A stretch of DNA of 64,000 bases from Lethocerus indicus (Eukaryota; Arthropoda; Insecta; Hemiptera; Belostomatidae): positions 3,171,501 through 3,235,500 of the forward strand of contig JACDQD010000102.1 of assembly GCA_019843655.1 (NCBI GenBank), given 5' to 3'. Position numbers and translations under genes: made by a program. Numbering within the stretch: the stretch's first letter is position 1; every line of letters begins with the position of its first letter. Positions 1-11,880 of this stretch are shown here, one piece after another. The notes beneath the pieces were generated by a model that saw only the letters and a program-made list of their open reading frames with translations, was not told the DNA's origin and did no database searches.

Positions 1-33
1 GTTTAACATTTCAAGCTAACAGTTCTCACTGTT

Positions 34-440
34 TTACACCGATACATTTATTAAATATTGAGTAGAAGAGAATGATACGGACAACGTCTGAATGAGACAG
101 TAGCCGCAGAAGGCGAGAAAGCACGCCAGGATAAAACCCAAAAGACAAAGCTCTATGTTGTATATGCTTTCAATATCGTCCACCCACTTGTGAGTGGTCA
201 CCTTCGAACCCTCCTCCAGGGATTCACTCATGTCCAATTCGACAAGGATACGGCTCTCTCTCTCTCTCTGCAAGTTAATAACATTAAGAATGTCGAAAGC
301 CAGACATTTCACTGCCGTACCTTCGAAATTATGGATCGCGGTTAAGCACACATAATTTGGGGGATAGGTAGAAATAGGTCCCTTCTAATTATGGTACTAC
401 ATCCTGGACCAAAATGGTTAAACGGTGCAACGATAACAGA
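34..440 (-). CDS. weak candidate exon, unrecognised protein with one membrane segment
   Basis: On the minus strand a frame stays open from the stop complement at 441-443 down to a TAA at 34-36. The first Met codon is at 351-349, giving 105 residues, and about 30 further residues could be read upstream if this is an internal or terminal exon. The codon pattern looks protein-like, with many GNN codons in the middle. A charged stretch (TTHKWVDDIES) is followed by a clear hydrophobic segment of about 25 residues (LCLLGFILACFLAFCGYCLI) and a short tail. A (CT)n run on the plus strand encodes RERES within it. I recognise no family, see no convincing splice acceptor, and a frame of this length is expected a few times by chance in 64 kb. 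It may be the last exon of a gene that continues outside the window, or it may be chance. Confidence 0.15.
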
Positions 441-483
441 TTATACAAGAGATGTAAACAATAAATTTCAGATTATACAAGAG
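437..483. repeat. 15-bp direct repeat, two copies
   Basis: The 15-mer CAGATTATACAAGAG occurs exactly at 437-451 and 469-483, 32 bp apart. The second copy is followed by unrelated sequence. No function is evident. It lies just upstream (on the minus strand) of the weak candidate exon. Confidence 0.7.
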
Positions 484-717
484 CTAAAGGACAGTTGTAT
501 TTGGTCCGTTGGGTTTATTATTGGATGAATTTGGCGAAGTCAGTGTAACTGCACGAGAGTTAAGAAAGTCCACTTGTTTAATTATAGACCAAACAAGGGA
601 GTGTAGACATACAATTGTTCATGAGATGATATTCAAAATCCAGTTCGCCGACCACTAAACAAAAACGTTAAAAATTAGGATTAATTTGGGCGTCTAAAAC
701 AGTTTTAACCTGTTAAC

Positions 718-828
718 CGGGCGGGACGTATAAATACGTCAAACCTAAACAGTACGGGTAGAACATATGAATACGTCCTTGAAATATATGTTGCGCCCTG
801 GAACGGGTGGGACGTATAGTTTCGTACA
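718..828. repeat. subterminal repeats of the piggyBac-like element
   Basis: CGGGCGGGACGTAT (from 718) and CGGGTGGGACGTAT (from 804) are two left-side copies in the same orientation. A third, CGGGCGTGACGTAC, starts at 1321 near the right end. The spacing and repetition suit transposase-binding subterminal repeats; that role is inferred. Confidence 0.55.
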
Positions 829-1186
829 ACAGAGATATAGTCATCGATACATGTGTCCCACGTGAACGGTAGCACGGATTGTAAGGTAGCACTATGTATC
901 AACAATTGTTTTAAAATATATCACACGGAAATTGAGTTTTAAATTTTCACATATTTTAATTTTTTAAACTTAATATTTCTATTTTATTTGTGCGCTTTTG
1001 TTTATTGTTCTGTAATTATTAACTTTTTTATATTTTTTATTGTGTATCTAAATAAGAAATATATATTTGTTGTACTCTTTATAATTGTTTGTAAACTGTT
1101 TGTAAAATTTATAATTTCTTAATTCGATATTTCCATATTTTTGTTGGTATTTTTTTGTATTTGTTTGTAATTTTGTATTTTCCTTT

Positions 1187-1190
<4 letters not shown>

Positions 1191-1239
<49 letters not shown>
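1191..1239. repeat. (TA)n microsatellite
   Basis: About 24 uninterrupted TA units, inside the piggyBac-like element. Such runs inside MITEs are common and are likely to be length-polymorphic. Confidence 0.97.
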
Positions 1240-1241
<2 letters not shown>

Positions 1242-1503
1242 GAAAACATATATATTTCATAGTCTTTTCATTTATTTTAAGCATAAATAAAAAAAAATAA
1301 TGATACGAAATTACGTTCTCCGGGCGTGACGTACTGACACGTCCTAGTGAGCTCGCGCCCGTTATATGCTGCGTAATTAAAACGGGAATTCCCCGGTTAA
1401 CAGGTTAATTTAAAAATTCGGAGAATCGAACTGCGATCGGCAAGTTTGTGCTTCTCCCAATCATTAGCTGAGCAGTATGTCGGTAATATTAATGAGGCAT
1501 ACG

Positions 1504-1636
1504 GGGCCGATGGACCACCCCAGCTGCTTTGGCACTGCGCCGCCATCGCCGTGCGCGATTGCTTTACTAATTCATTGACTGCTGAAGATGGCGAGAAGCC
1601 AAAGCAGGATGGGGCCGAACCGGCGAGTGGAGACAA
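1504..1636 (+). mobile_element. diverged PLE terminal (pLTR) fragment, inverted pair of arms
   Basis: The plus arm at about 1578-1636 contains CTGCTGAAGATGGCGAG, then AAGCCAAAGCAG and later GAACCGGCGAGTGGAGACA. It matches in order the terminal module of the PLE family seen at 63780-63850. Just upstream, 1504-1548 (GGGGCCGAT, CTGCTTTGGC, CGCCATCG) reads as a reverse-complement copy of part of the same arm. The left-minus, right-plus layout is the one seen at 37135 and 63627. The hammerhead core is broken: the CTGAAGA box (1582-1588) survives, but the GAAA box has become AAAG and the CCGG/TC part is lost. No coding part of the element adjoins. Confidence 0.6.
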
Positions 1637-2432
1637 AAGAAGGTAAGAGTTACGGTACTACAAAACTTAAATGATTAATTGGGCTCATTGATAGAATCAA
1701 AAGGAGAGTATACAGGATGACATTCTTCAGTGGGCCGTCTCAACCGACGTTTCTATCCTTCTGCATTTCGCGTTTGGCTTCGCGTTGTATTAACAGGGCA
1801 AAAGAAACGCCTCACCCCGTTCGGTCAGGGAGATCTTGACTGAGAGTGGAACAGGCTGTAGGAGGCGGAAAATCAGGACGATTTTAACAGGGAGCCCATT
1901 TTAATCGGAGCGCTTCCGCGTTGTGGGTGGAATGGGGGGGCCGTATTGAGGGCATAAATTGTGCCGCCCCCCCCTCATTCTGGCCCACTGCTCCTCCGGA
2001 TTCTACCCCCCCTCCCTCCAACGGGTTTCGTTTCCCTCAATAATCCCTTATTATTGCCGAGCCGGCGCAACTGTTGCCCGCTCGGACACGCTAATTTCCG
2101 GCCGCAATACCGGACAAAACTTGTCCCCTCGTCCTCTCTAACCTCCCTCTTAAAAGATACCCTCTCCGTAAGCAGCCCCTCCAACGTCGCCTAATTGAAT
2201 TAAACTTTTCTCCGCGAGCATACACCTTATGTCGCACTAAGTAATTGGCCAAATTTTCGTATAATTCCGTTTAATTAAATCAACGTCGGTTTTTAATTTT
2301 GAGCAGATATCCCGATTAATGTCTACATTGGTAGATTTTGGCCTACATTCTCCATGAGATATTTCACTCCCATTCCCATCCTAGTTCGATTATAAGATCG
2401 AGGATTGTTTTTATTTATCGTTCCCCATCACC

Positions 2433-2435
<3 letters not shown>

Positions 2436-2481
<46 letters not shown>
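2436..2481. repeat. (AT)n microsatellite
   Basis: About 22 to 23 uninterrupted AT units. Confidence 0.97.
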
Positions 2482-2483
<2 letters not shown>

Positions 2484-3590
2484 ACCTTAACACATGACAA
2501 CCTATGATTTTAAGAATACTGAGAAATATAAACTGTACTTTAAAAACTGCAACGTTGCCAAAAATGAAGCCGGAATCTTCAATTTAACAAGCCTTGTAAT
2601 TACGGGAAATGAAGACGAGCGGGAACCGGCCCCCAGAATTGGGGCCCGACCGAAACAGCGCCTGTAATACTATTTAATTAGAAAGGGACCTCTTGCATAA
2701 TCAAACAATTTATCGACGCAATTACGCAATATTGGATGTCCTATATCATAAGTTTGGACGACCGTCTGAAACGGAGGATCGCGGAAACTGAGGAAGAGGT
2801 TTCGCAGCCAATAAAGGGACGTCTTATGTAAATTCTTTTTGACCTACGGGCAGAATTTGAATTTTACGAAATGTCGCTCGGTTCGTACCTTGTAATTTGT
2901 TAAATAAGTAATTAGTTCATGGTTCACTTCGCTTACCAATGTCAAGACGATACAAATGTTGCTAGACTTTGTGGCGTTGTTTTCTCAGGAATGCGATTAA
3001 ATATTTAGACGAATCTGTTTTTATACTCTCTCGTCATTCTCCTTCAAATGTGCCAAAATTTGAGATTTTTTGATATCTATCAAAAAAATAACAGCTGCTT
3101 TTGTGCCTTCATTTTTAAATTTAAAAATTACAACCAACAATTTCAAACTGTAATTATAGCTACAGCTACAAATACAATTATTATTGAAATTCATAAGGTC
3201 TAGTTCATTCCCAGCCTCTGTGATTTTCCATCTACATTTGAGGTATGCAGCTGAGGTATTGCCTCGGCTGAAGGCCACGAGGACGTCTAGTGATAGCGCG
3301 GGCTGTGTTTGTTCTAATAAAAAACAAAACGCGGCCGGCTGGCTTGTTTTGCCCGGCCCACTAACTTGAAGCTCGACCGACCTTCTGTTCCCCCCCTCTA
3401 ACAGAGTATAGTGATGAATAAACCATTAATAGATGCACGTTTCATTTAAAATTTAATAAAGCATAGAGGATAAAAACTCCTCACCAAATTGCGGCCATTT
3501 CTTGTAACAGCCGAGAAAATTCCGACAAAAAAATTTATTTTTGAAATTGTATAAACTCTCTAACACGAATCGAATTTTGTAATATTATTA

Positions 3591-3624
3591 CTAGTAACTA
3601 GTATTATCTAGTAACTAGTATTAT
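3591..3624. repeat. 17-bp perfect tandem duplication
   Basis: CTAGTAACTAGTATTAT occurs twice head to tail (3591-3607 and 3608-3624). Each unit holds the small palindrome CTAGT-A-ACTAG. No function is evident. Confidence 0.9.
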
Positions 3625-5630
3625 TGTAACGAGTGCCCGTTGTTATAGGTGGTAGTGGATATAAATTAACTTCAAAACACTCGTAAGATAAAAAAGTATA
3701 AATTATGCGTGTAATTAATCGACATTAAAATATATCCGTGGGGGCTGTCGAGTGTATGAAATCAGTCGCGTGTACCGTGGAAACATATCTTCCATAATCA
3801 TATTCGACCGTTAAAACCGTGGCCGGCTTTTTGAGCGTTGGCGACGGTGGGAGGGGGATGGGTGGGTTTAGTTTACACGTGTATCGCCACGGCGCTCCGC
3901 CCTCATATATTACACCGGGGGGTTATAAAAGGTGGCCTCATTAGTCACCCGAGTGGGAGCCGGGCTTAATTAAATAGAGGTAGAGCCAGTCAGAGGCGGG
4001 GGCGGGGGTGGAGGCAGAGATGACGATAGTCGGGAGAGATAGCGCCGGGGGAAGAGGCCGGCCGCCGGCGGAGGAAGCCCACCGGTGGAGGAGGGTGAGA
4101 AAGTGACGTCACACCCGCCCAACAAATAGCCCCCTCACCCCTGTCACCCCTCGGGCTAATATCTGACAAGATTTGTAGGTTAGTTAGTGTCACCCGCTTC
4201 AGCACTGATGAAACCAGACAACGCGTTTTCTCTATGTTCGATTAAGTCCGCTGTATTTGACTGTATCCCTAAATAATTCCCGATAACGTCTGCTCCGTTG
4301 GAGTTTAAGAATCAAAATATTGCATATAAAAACAATGTGATTTTTTCGAAATTTTTTCATATATAATTTTTCGAAGAACATTAAAAGCGTAATTAAATAG
4401 AATAAATTGTTGAAAATGGATGAGTGACTAGGGCGGTATTGTAGCTTTAATTTAGCCAATTAACTACGACGAAAATCTGCACATATTTCCGAATAAATAA
4501 ATAATACACGTAACAAATAAATACGTTACTGCTAATTCGTTTCGGGCAGTTAATAGTACCCAACTTTACCTGCAACGGTGGCCGGAAAGGTCGTGCCGAT
4601 TTTTCCCTTTGGAAGGTGCCACCGAAGCGTTGAAAATTCTTGCCTTAAAAATATTATTCATGTTGGGTTAAGGCTCCGAGGAAAATGAGTCCGCCCGACG
4701 GTGACGAACAAAGCCACCGCATTACGGGTCCGAGACAGGGGGCCCCTACTTCGTTAGGCCTCTTTCTTGTTACCGGATGGGAATTTAACGCCCTGCGGAA
4801 TCAGTTCGCCCGTTCGGCTCAGTGAGCCCGACACCATTCGAACAGCGAACGACGAATACTAAGATGTAAACCGGAAAAAAATATGAAATTCTTAGAGGAA
4901 GTTTGGCGGGAAACCGAACTAGAGAACGTGGACTCGGCTAAGCGAGAGTGAGGTGCTGCTGGGGCTGGACCAGGCAGGAAAGTTGGAGACAACCATTCTA
5001 AAACCGCACTGTCGAGGAATAAATTATAACATTTAAATATAAAAATCACGATGTTGGTAATAATATTTATCAGCAATACAGTGAAGAAGTACTACAAAAG
5101 CTAAAGGAAGAAGATATGTCTCTTCTAGATTCCACCATGCTTCTACAGTCGGTTAAACTCGCCTAAATGGACTTATACTTTCCTCCTAGCACCCTTTTCT
5201 TTCTTTTCTTTTAACGACGACGGACTTTTTTAAAGTGGTCCGTGACCCAATAGCGTTCCCCACTCCTTAGTGGACGCGAAGGACGTCGGTCCCTCAAGTT
5301 CCAAGCGCGAAATCGGGTTTGGTCCGGCTTAGGAGAAAGGGGGAATAGGCTGCGGGGTTTGGGGGCGGAGGTGGGGTGGGTTGGAGGGCGACACGTAGGG
5401 GAAGTTGTCGAGCTCACCTCGCCGCCCCCGCCCCCACCCCGCCCAATTGTTTCGGCAACATCTGCGGCAATGATTTAAAGCATGATTGCAGTTTGATGTT
5501 GCTACTTCAGGCCCGCTCCCCCGGCAACAGCACACGTCCCCACCGTTACTGGAAAATGATTATTACTCCGGACCCTGCCCTTTCGCGACATTCTACTTCT
5601 CTTCCACCTCTCTTTATTTTTCTCTACTTC

Positions 5631-5690
5631 ATATATATATATATAGGAAGAAAGGAATGACCCTATTTATTATATATATACACACAAACA
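5631..5690. repeat. short compound AT / CA microsatellite
   Basis: ATATAT run at 5631-5645, then TATATATATA followed by CACACAAACA at 5671-5690. Confidence 0.85.
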
Positions 5691-8600
5691 TATACGTTCT
5701 CTAATAAAGGAAATTTGGCCTTTCCTATCGCAACTCTTAATGTCATCAATTTCTCTAGATTCAGTTCCTCCATCGCACAATGGGGTATTGTAGACTATTA
5801 CAAACGACTTTCTCCTGTCATGTCAGCATCCATTTTTGTTCTGGTCTAACCGCAGAAAGAGAGGAATCATAGTCATAGAAGATCGCCGCCCGGCACTTTC
5901 AAATTAGCGCCACGCGTCTAAACGTTTCTTCCGTGGCTTTTAACATTCGGAATTCCGAATCAAGTTTTGTCGGTCGTATCCCGGTATTAAATTCAATAAA
6001 TTAAATAACGAGCGATGTTAATTACCGCCATTATGAGAATTGTTGGAAACTTTGAGTTTAAAACGAGTTTGAAAGCAATTTCGGCGCCGCCCCCTCCACC
6101 CCCGTCCCACCGTTGAATGACTGATCCCGTCCTCCTGCTGCAATTCCTGAAGGAGCGGGGGACCCCTTTCTCGACCGCTCCCGGGACTGTGGGGGGAATT
6201 CATTGAATAATTTATAGCCGGCTCAGGTATTTAATTCTGAATGCGATATTTCAAGGGGAGATGCTGGCAGCCGGACAAGCCCCTCCCACCATCGGCCCGT
6301 CCTGTCGCTCAGCCCATTGTTAATTCGGTTAATTCTTCCCAAAAACCAATTTCGAAAGAGGTTCGAGAAGAATCGGAATTATCTGCGGTGATATCCGACC
6401 GATATCCGGATTGTAACTTCGGACCCGTCCCGGCAGCGAACAATTCAAAGTCCGAATTCTTTGAATGTTCTTTGATTTTTATTATATTCCCCTCTTAAAT
6501 ACTTCGGCTCGGAAATGTTTCTCTGTGCTGACTTATCGCAAAAGAAAAGTCCAAGAAAGGAAGGTTAAGCCGTTATTCCAAGAAACGAACAAATCTGTCA
6601 AGAAAATAGAAAATAAATCGAGCAAAATCCAAATAAATTTCCAATTAATTACGAACCCAATCTAATTTCCAGCACCAATGTTGTAGTAGTGTTGTAACTA
6701 ATTTTACATTTCTCAAATAGTTATAAAATAAAAATAAAAATAATAACGCCTTAAAAATACAGGATTTATTCCTACTAGTTCTTTGAAAAAAATGACTCTG
6801 TTTTGGCCGCTAGGGAAACTTTACCGAGCGTGAGTCCCTTAAAATATGTGATTCTCTTTATTCGTTGGAAACGATGCTCAAAACGAAGTTATTATCTCTT
6901 CAAAATATTTGAAGTAAGTTTGATTCCGATAGTAAGTTAGTTGACGGGAGTTCTAATCTGGCGGCCATGTTTTGTTTCGAGACAGTTGCTCCGGGCCACC
7001 ATGACGCCTCTGGAAGCCCACCGATAACAGCTTCTGTTTCAATCCCCAATAATCTAATTACTAGGTGCCAGCCGCTTAGTTCAGATTTGTAACGAAAGTT
7101 CAACAAAGATGTAGAAAATTATGGAAAAAATAGATGCAATGGTTCGAATTTTAATATTTTGAATCTCTATTCCCGACCCGCTCGATTGTTACTGATACGT
7201 TACTTATTGTCAGTTTGTACTCCGATAGCATTAAACTGAAGTTATAGGAATTACAGCCGCCGATGAAACATTTTCTCAGCATTTACAGTACGCTGTTATT
7301 GGCGTAATATTAAGTTCGTCCGAGGAATAACAATTTCCTGCCATCATCTATCGCTATATTAGAATTTTATTCGTAACAGTGTTACTTATATTTCAAGTTT
7401 ATTTGCTGTCACCAACTAAAAAAGGTCGATCATTTCCACGCTGATGGTAATCTTCAAGATCGACAACTTTTCAATGTTTCGCAGGGATATACAATGTCCG
7501 GTAGTGTTAAAACAATTCTTATAATTTTTTCGTAGGCTCATCGACTCAAAGTTTTACAAGCGGAATGCATCAAGGTCCCACGTTTATCAAGGATTAAACA
7601 TTTCAATTATTCGGAAAGGTGGGGAAAGCGGCGTCGGCTATAAATATGCGAGGCGGGAGGAGTGTGGGAGCACTGTCCGAAACCGTAAACGTCACCCCGG
7701 GGGTGGGTTAAAGGTTAAAGTCTGGACAGAGCCACCGGCAATTGTGCCACAGCTCCCCATTAACATTTCATTTGAGGACGCAACCTGTCGAGTTCCGCCC
7801 CACTTCAAACGGGGTGTTTCTCGTACTCCTCGCTCCTATTTACTTAGAGCAACCAGTACCCCAGTACCACCACCACCCCAGTACCCCCTCCCTTCCCACC
7901 GCCGTGCCCGGTAATAGCGCCCTGTTCGAGAGAGATTCAACAGCCAGGTCTCCGCCCCCGTATAAATGCTAATTCTGCCTGAGATAGCTCCGAACCGGGG
8001 AAATATAATATTTCGTCCGAACTAACCGAGAAAACTAACTTGGGCCGTATATCGCCAGCCGGAAAGGGAAGTTGTACGCGGGCAATTCACCGTTTAATTG
8101 AGTCTGGCTGGTCGGCGGCGGAATGGGGCGCTGAAAACACGCGTCTGGCGCCAAATCGAGACGTGACGTTTCTTCGAGCGTTGATCTGCGATTAGAATTT
8201 TCAAATTAATTTTCAATAATAAGCCGGAACGGAGTTAAATACGGATGATAAGGAAGCGAACGTTTGGGGAAAAAATATAAAACTGCGGTGTAGTGACAGT
8301 GCACTTAGGATGCCCCATTAGACCTGCAAACTGGTTTGCTCTCGGAATTTTAATATTTTTAAACAGTTTCGGGGGTGGGGCTTCTTTTTAATTGTTTGCC
8401 GGCAGGCAGAAGAACTTATCACGCTTTCCATACAATTAGTAGTAAAGTGGAATATAAGGATATTGGGGCGTGCGAGAGGGGTGTGCCGAGAATGAGGTTA
8501 TACGAGGGGATTGGGTCGGGGATAAGGAGCCGATTATGCCGTGACCTTCCACCTACTCCCAACCGTACTTCTCCCATCGAGGTAATGAAGACGCCACAGA

Positions 8601-9027
8601 TTTTCGCTCACTTAGTATACGCGCACTTCCCGACCTTCGCTCACCGGACTTAAACAGCCGGTATTAGGGCGACGTCGGAAAATGTCGATCGATAGAAACA
8701 CATTCCGACCTCGATTCGAAAATTCTGTGACAAATATTAATTTGAATTTGGGAATAAATCGGAATAATCGAACTAACTTGAGGAATTTTATTACTTTATT
8801 ACAGTAAATATGTACCGATTGAGCATAGATAGCGTTTTTATCTTAAGAATGCATGTTAGCTCGAACAATCGCTGAGTGATACTCCGAGCAATCCGGCAAA
8901 TGATTCAGGCAAAGTTAAATATTAAATAATTACTATTTTTGTTATAAAAACCATGTAGCGGTACTACCCCAGATTATAATATCGCGTACACAATTAAATG
9001 AAGCATCACCTCAGGCATTGTAATAAA

Positions 9028-9213
9028 CCGGGGGTCGGTAAACCGTCGATCGCGAGCTACCGGTAGCTCTCGGAAATATTTTTATTTCTATGTTCGTTGA
9101 AAATTAAAACGTAGTAAACTTTTTTCTTCTTTATAGGGATGAAATACATTTATGAAACAACTTTATCTTTAGTTGCTCACCGGAGCGTGACGAGCCCTTG
9201 TAATTGACCATGA
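9028..9213 (+). mobile_element. hAT-like short repeat, copy A
   Basis: It begins CCGGGGGTCGGTAAACCGTC, then ATCGCGAGCTACCGGTAGCTC, which includes a perfect 16-bp palindrome at 9054-9069. Later blocks (a TTTTTCTTCTTTATA pyrimidine block, ATGAAAT, ATTTATGAAACA, GGAGCGTGACGAGCC) recur in the same order at 16207-16370. The opening resembles the GGTCGGCAAAC-type ends of hAT transposons and their deletion derivatives in animals. That family link is from general knowledge and is uncertain. No coding sequence. Confidence 0.5.
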
Positions 9214-10356
9214 TAACTGGATCGTTGGAATAGATATTCAAAAGGGAAGCCTCCGACCGCTTCCAGACATCGACGTCGGAACTATTTCCGGGGGGCTGGG
9301 CAGATGCGAAGCCAGTCCTCAAACGAATCTATCACAGCTTCGGTAACATTAGCGGTTGGGCGGTATTAGAATATCGGGGCGGCAGGGTATATGAGGGATT
9401 GTGGAGCAGATAAGGAGCCTATTATGTGTGTCCGGGCTGGGCGTAATGAAGACACCGACTGGGCAGACCCCGACTCGTAAACGCCGCCCTCCCAGGAAAT
9501 GAGAACCAACTTGGGGCATTAACCGTCCCCGTCCTCGTCCCGGCGGCCGAGTTTGATTCTCTAACTCTCCCAAACAAGATAATACATTGTGATTACACTG
9601 GGGGCCAATGTCTCTTCTGTTGAGTTACTGGCCGACTGTTCAACCCCTATTTGTATTCAAGAAGTGCTGTCAGCCCCCCCCCCTCTACCAAATACCGCAG
9701 CCACCAGTCGTTTGCGCAATTTAATTTCATTCGCGGAACGCTATCGCAAATCGCTCCGCGTTCCTTAAACAATAGGCACGTACGGCCTCCCTTTCGAATA
9801 CGTTCATATATTCAATTCGATTTAAACGCTATTAATTGTGTGACGAAGCTTAAGGCAGCCCTGAAGATCAACAACAATCGGATATATATCGACCGAACGC
9901 TCTGTCCAAACCGAAGGATTCAAGAGGATAAACAGAAGCGGAAAAAGAGAGGTCGGTTTTAACAACAAGAGTTAAAACCATTGTTGGTTGATACTTTCCT
10001 TTATTCGGGGTTGGTAGTTGGGACGGCTGGGGGCAGGAGCGAGGTTTAGCCGGGGAACGGCCGCCTAGAGGGGGGCCATCACATTAGGCGAGCCGGAGAA
10101 TAATTTAGAGCCCCGAAGAACGCTTAGGGCGGCCAACTGCGGATTACCGCCCCTTTCTTACCCCCACACTCCGGCTTTTGAAAAGGTCCGACCGGGAAAG
10201 CCCTTAAATAAAACAGGGCCGGGAGAGGAGGAATCAGTTTTGAGGCGGCCAACTCGACCGGATGACGCGATATTTTTCCGGCCATTTGTTCTCGCGGATT
10301 TATACAATTTCGGTTTGATTACTAAGGGCGAGCGGAAGGGAGGGTGGGCGGTGGCC

Positions 10357-10376
10357 CTTAAAAGGGCCCTTTTAAG
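10357..10376. repeat. perfect 20-bp palindrome
   Basis: CTTAAAAGGGCCCTTTTAAG equals its own reverse complement over all 20 bases, with no spacer. It lies inside a GC-rich islet. It could be a dimeric-protein site or a cruciform; nothing around it decides. Confidence 0.95.
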
Positions 10377-11787
10377 TCGCAGGCTCCGAGCGCTCTTTTA
10401 ATACGGAGGATGAAGGGCGGGTGGAGCATTAAAGGTGTATTACTGTGAGCGGGTACCAACACCAGACTGCATCCGTTTAAAAGCAGCCACCCGTTTGCAA
10501 TCGCCCCCAGAGCAGGCCCGGGACCTGTAATTGATGCAGCGCCCCCTCGCCCTAACTCCCCATCACCCCCGGCTCTTTTTGATTTCCCCCGTTTTAGTTG
10601 AATAAACCTTTTTTCCTGTAAAATGAGGAAAAGTATGAGCCGATGAGAAACGTATTCGACATATTTAACGGTAGAATAAATAGTAGAATATCGTCGCCTC
10701 CCCGTTACGAATTTCAGTGGTTACACTTTTGAACGATAGGGAATAGAAAAACTAACAATCCCGAGAGAATAAATATTTAAATATTACTACTGACGTTATT
10801 GGGTGGTCTATAATGATTTGTGTACCTACTGTCAAATAAAGAATTTTCAAACGAACAAAATAATTCGATTTTGTAGCAAGTAATTTAAATAAAGACCACG
10901 TTCATCGTTCGTCTTCTATGGAAGGGTTTTCTAACCTTAGCAGGGACAACTGAAGTTCAGGATGAATTATACTAACTATTTCGTTAGTTATAAACGAAAA
11001 TGTGCCAATTATGTTAATGAGACTAATATGCATTCGCTATAATCCTCCCTTCCGACCTATTTATACTCAGGAGAGCAGCTGGAGAATTTATTATTTTCAA
11101 TTGGCGTCGTTACGTTTCCTTACGCCAGAAAGCACCGTGTTCAGTGGAGTTGTTGGGTAAAGTTTGCGTTATCGGTAGGTCCGGTTGTTCCCCTTTGACG
11201 GATATTATTAAAAAGTTTGACAGTCGCCCGAACACGATACTGCAGTTCAGTCAGCCCTCTTATTTGTTACCGGAAGAACGAGCCAACGTCAGACCGACTG
11301 ATAATATTTTCATTACTGAATTTAAAAGTTCAGACCGGGGCAGGGGGTTGTTACGGAGAACAAGTTGATAAAACGTGCGCGCTTGTTTTATATAAATTAT
11401 AAAATACATTTGCGTTTAAATGTGCAACAATGTCATTATATATATAATTTAATGTGCTGTGATGTATATTGTATATACGGTATTATCCATCTATCATATT
11501 TGGATTTTATAAAAGAGAAGAACAATGGTTCAATATTATTGTCGCAAGACTAAAATAAGAATTTATATGCATTTATAAAAAAAAATCAAAAACAAATTCC
11601 ATAAAAGAATCAAAATCTGTATTTTTGTCAACATTCAATAAGAACAACAATATCTGAAAGATTAATGAGAAAAATAGTTCACATTTAATCCAAACCCACT
11701 GAACCCTATTAATTGACAGGGCGCATAAGTATACTTGTCCTGCAGAACACAACCATGCCATTCTCAATCTATTGTATAAAATAGTAA

Positions 11788-11880
11788 CGGCGCTAATACT
11801 AAACCGGCACGACACAATGCGTAATTTCAAATATTTTCGGCTAATAAAAAGCGGGCGCTGATGCTAAGCCCGCACAACGA
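11788..11880. repeat. pair of diverged direct repeats, each a small hairpin
   Basis: CGGCGCTAATACTAAACCGG followed by CACGACA (11788-11814) and CGGGCGCTGATGCTAAGCCC followed by GCACAACGA (11852-11880) are clearly related units 64 bp apart. Each can fold: CGG with CCG in the first, GCGGGC with GCCCGC in the second. They may be part of an old transposon; TTAA sites lie on both sides but I found no inverted ends. Confidence 0.55.

Larger units (their letters stand above)
705..1408. mobile_element. piggyBac-like non-autonomous element (MITE), 696 bp, with TTAA target duplication
   Basis: The left end reads TTAA (705-708) followed by CCTGTTAACCGGG (709-721). The right end reads CCCGGTTAACAGG (1392-1404) followed by TTAA (1405-1408). 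The terminal inverted repeats are thus 13 bp and perfect, flanked by the TTAA duplication that piggyBac transposases make, and the tip begins CC as is common in that superfamily. The interior is AT-rich, has no transposase frame and holds a 49-bp (TA)n run. Three direct copies of a motif like CGGGCGGGACGTAT lie at about 718-740, 804-828 and 1321-1344 and may be subterminal transposase-binding repeats. It would have to be moved by a transposase encoded elsewhere. The element boundaries are read directly. The superfamily assignment rests on TTAA plus TIR structure. Confidence 0.8.
1641..9027. other. geneless stretch with GC-rich islets
   Basis: No recognisable coding sequence. AT-rich DNA alternates with GC-rich, CpG-containing islets at roughly 1920-2110, 3800-4150, 5210-5560, 6060-6320 and 7620-8160. 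It contains (AT)n at 2436-2481 and shorter AT or AC runs at 5631-5690. A TATAAAAG box at 3923-3930 has no convincing initiator or open frame downstream. Open frames over the islets are short, occur on both strands and have no domain signatures. Confidence 0.6.

Noticed and set aside
641..660. CAGTTCGCCGACCACTAAAC, reverse complement like an hAT terminus
   Set aside because: Only about 16 bp, with no partner end and no target-site duplication found.
3915..3960. TATAAAAG promoter-like box at 3923-3930
   Set aside because: No initiator at the expected distance and no exon-like frame downstream. A TATA octamer alone is expected by chance in this AT content.
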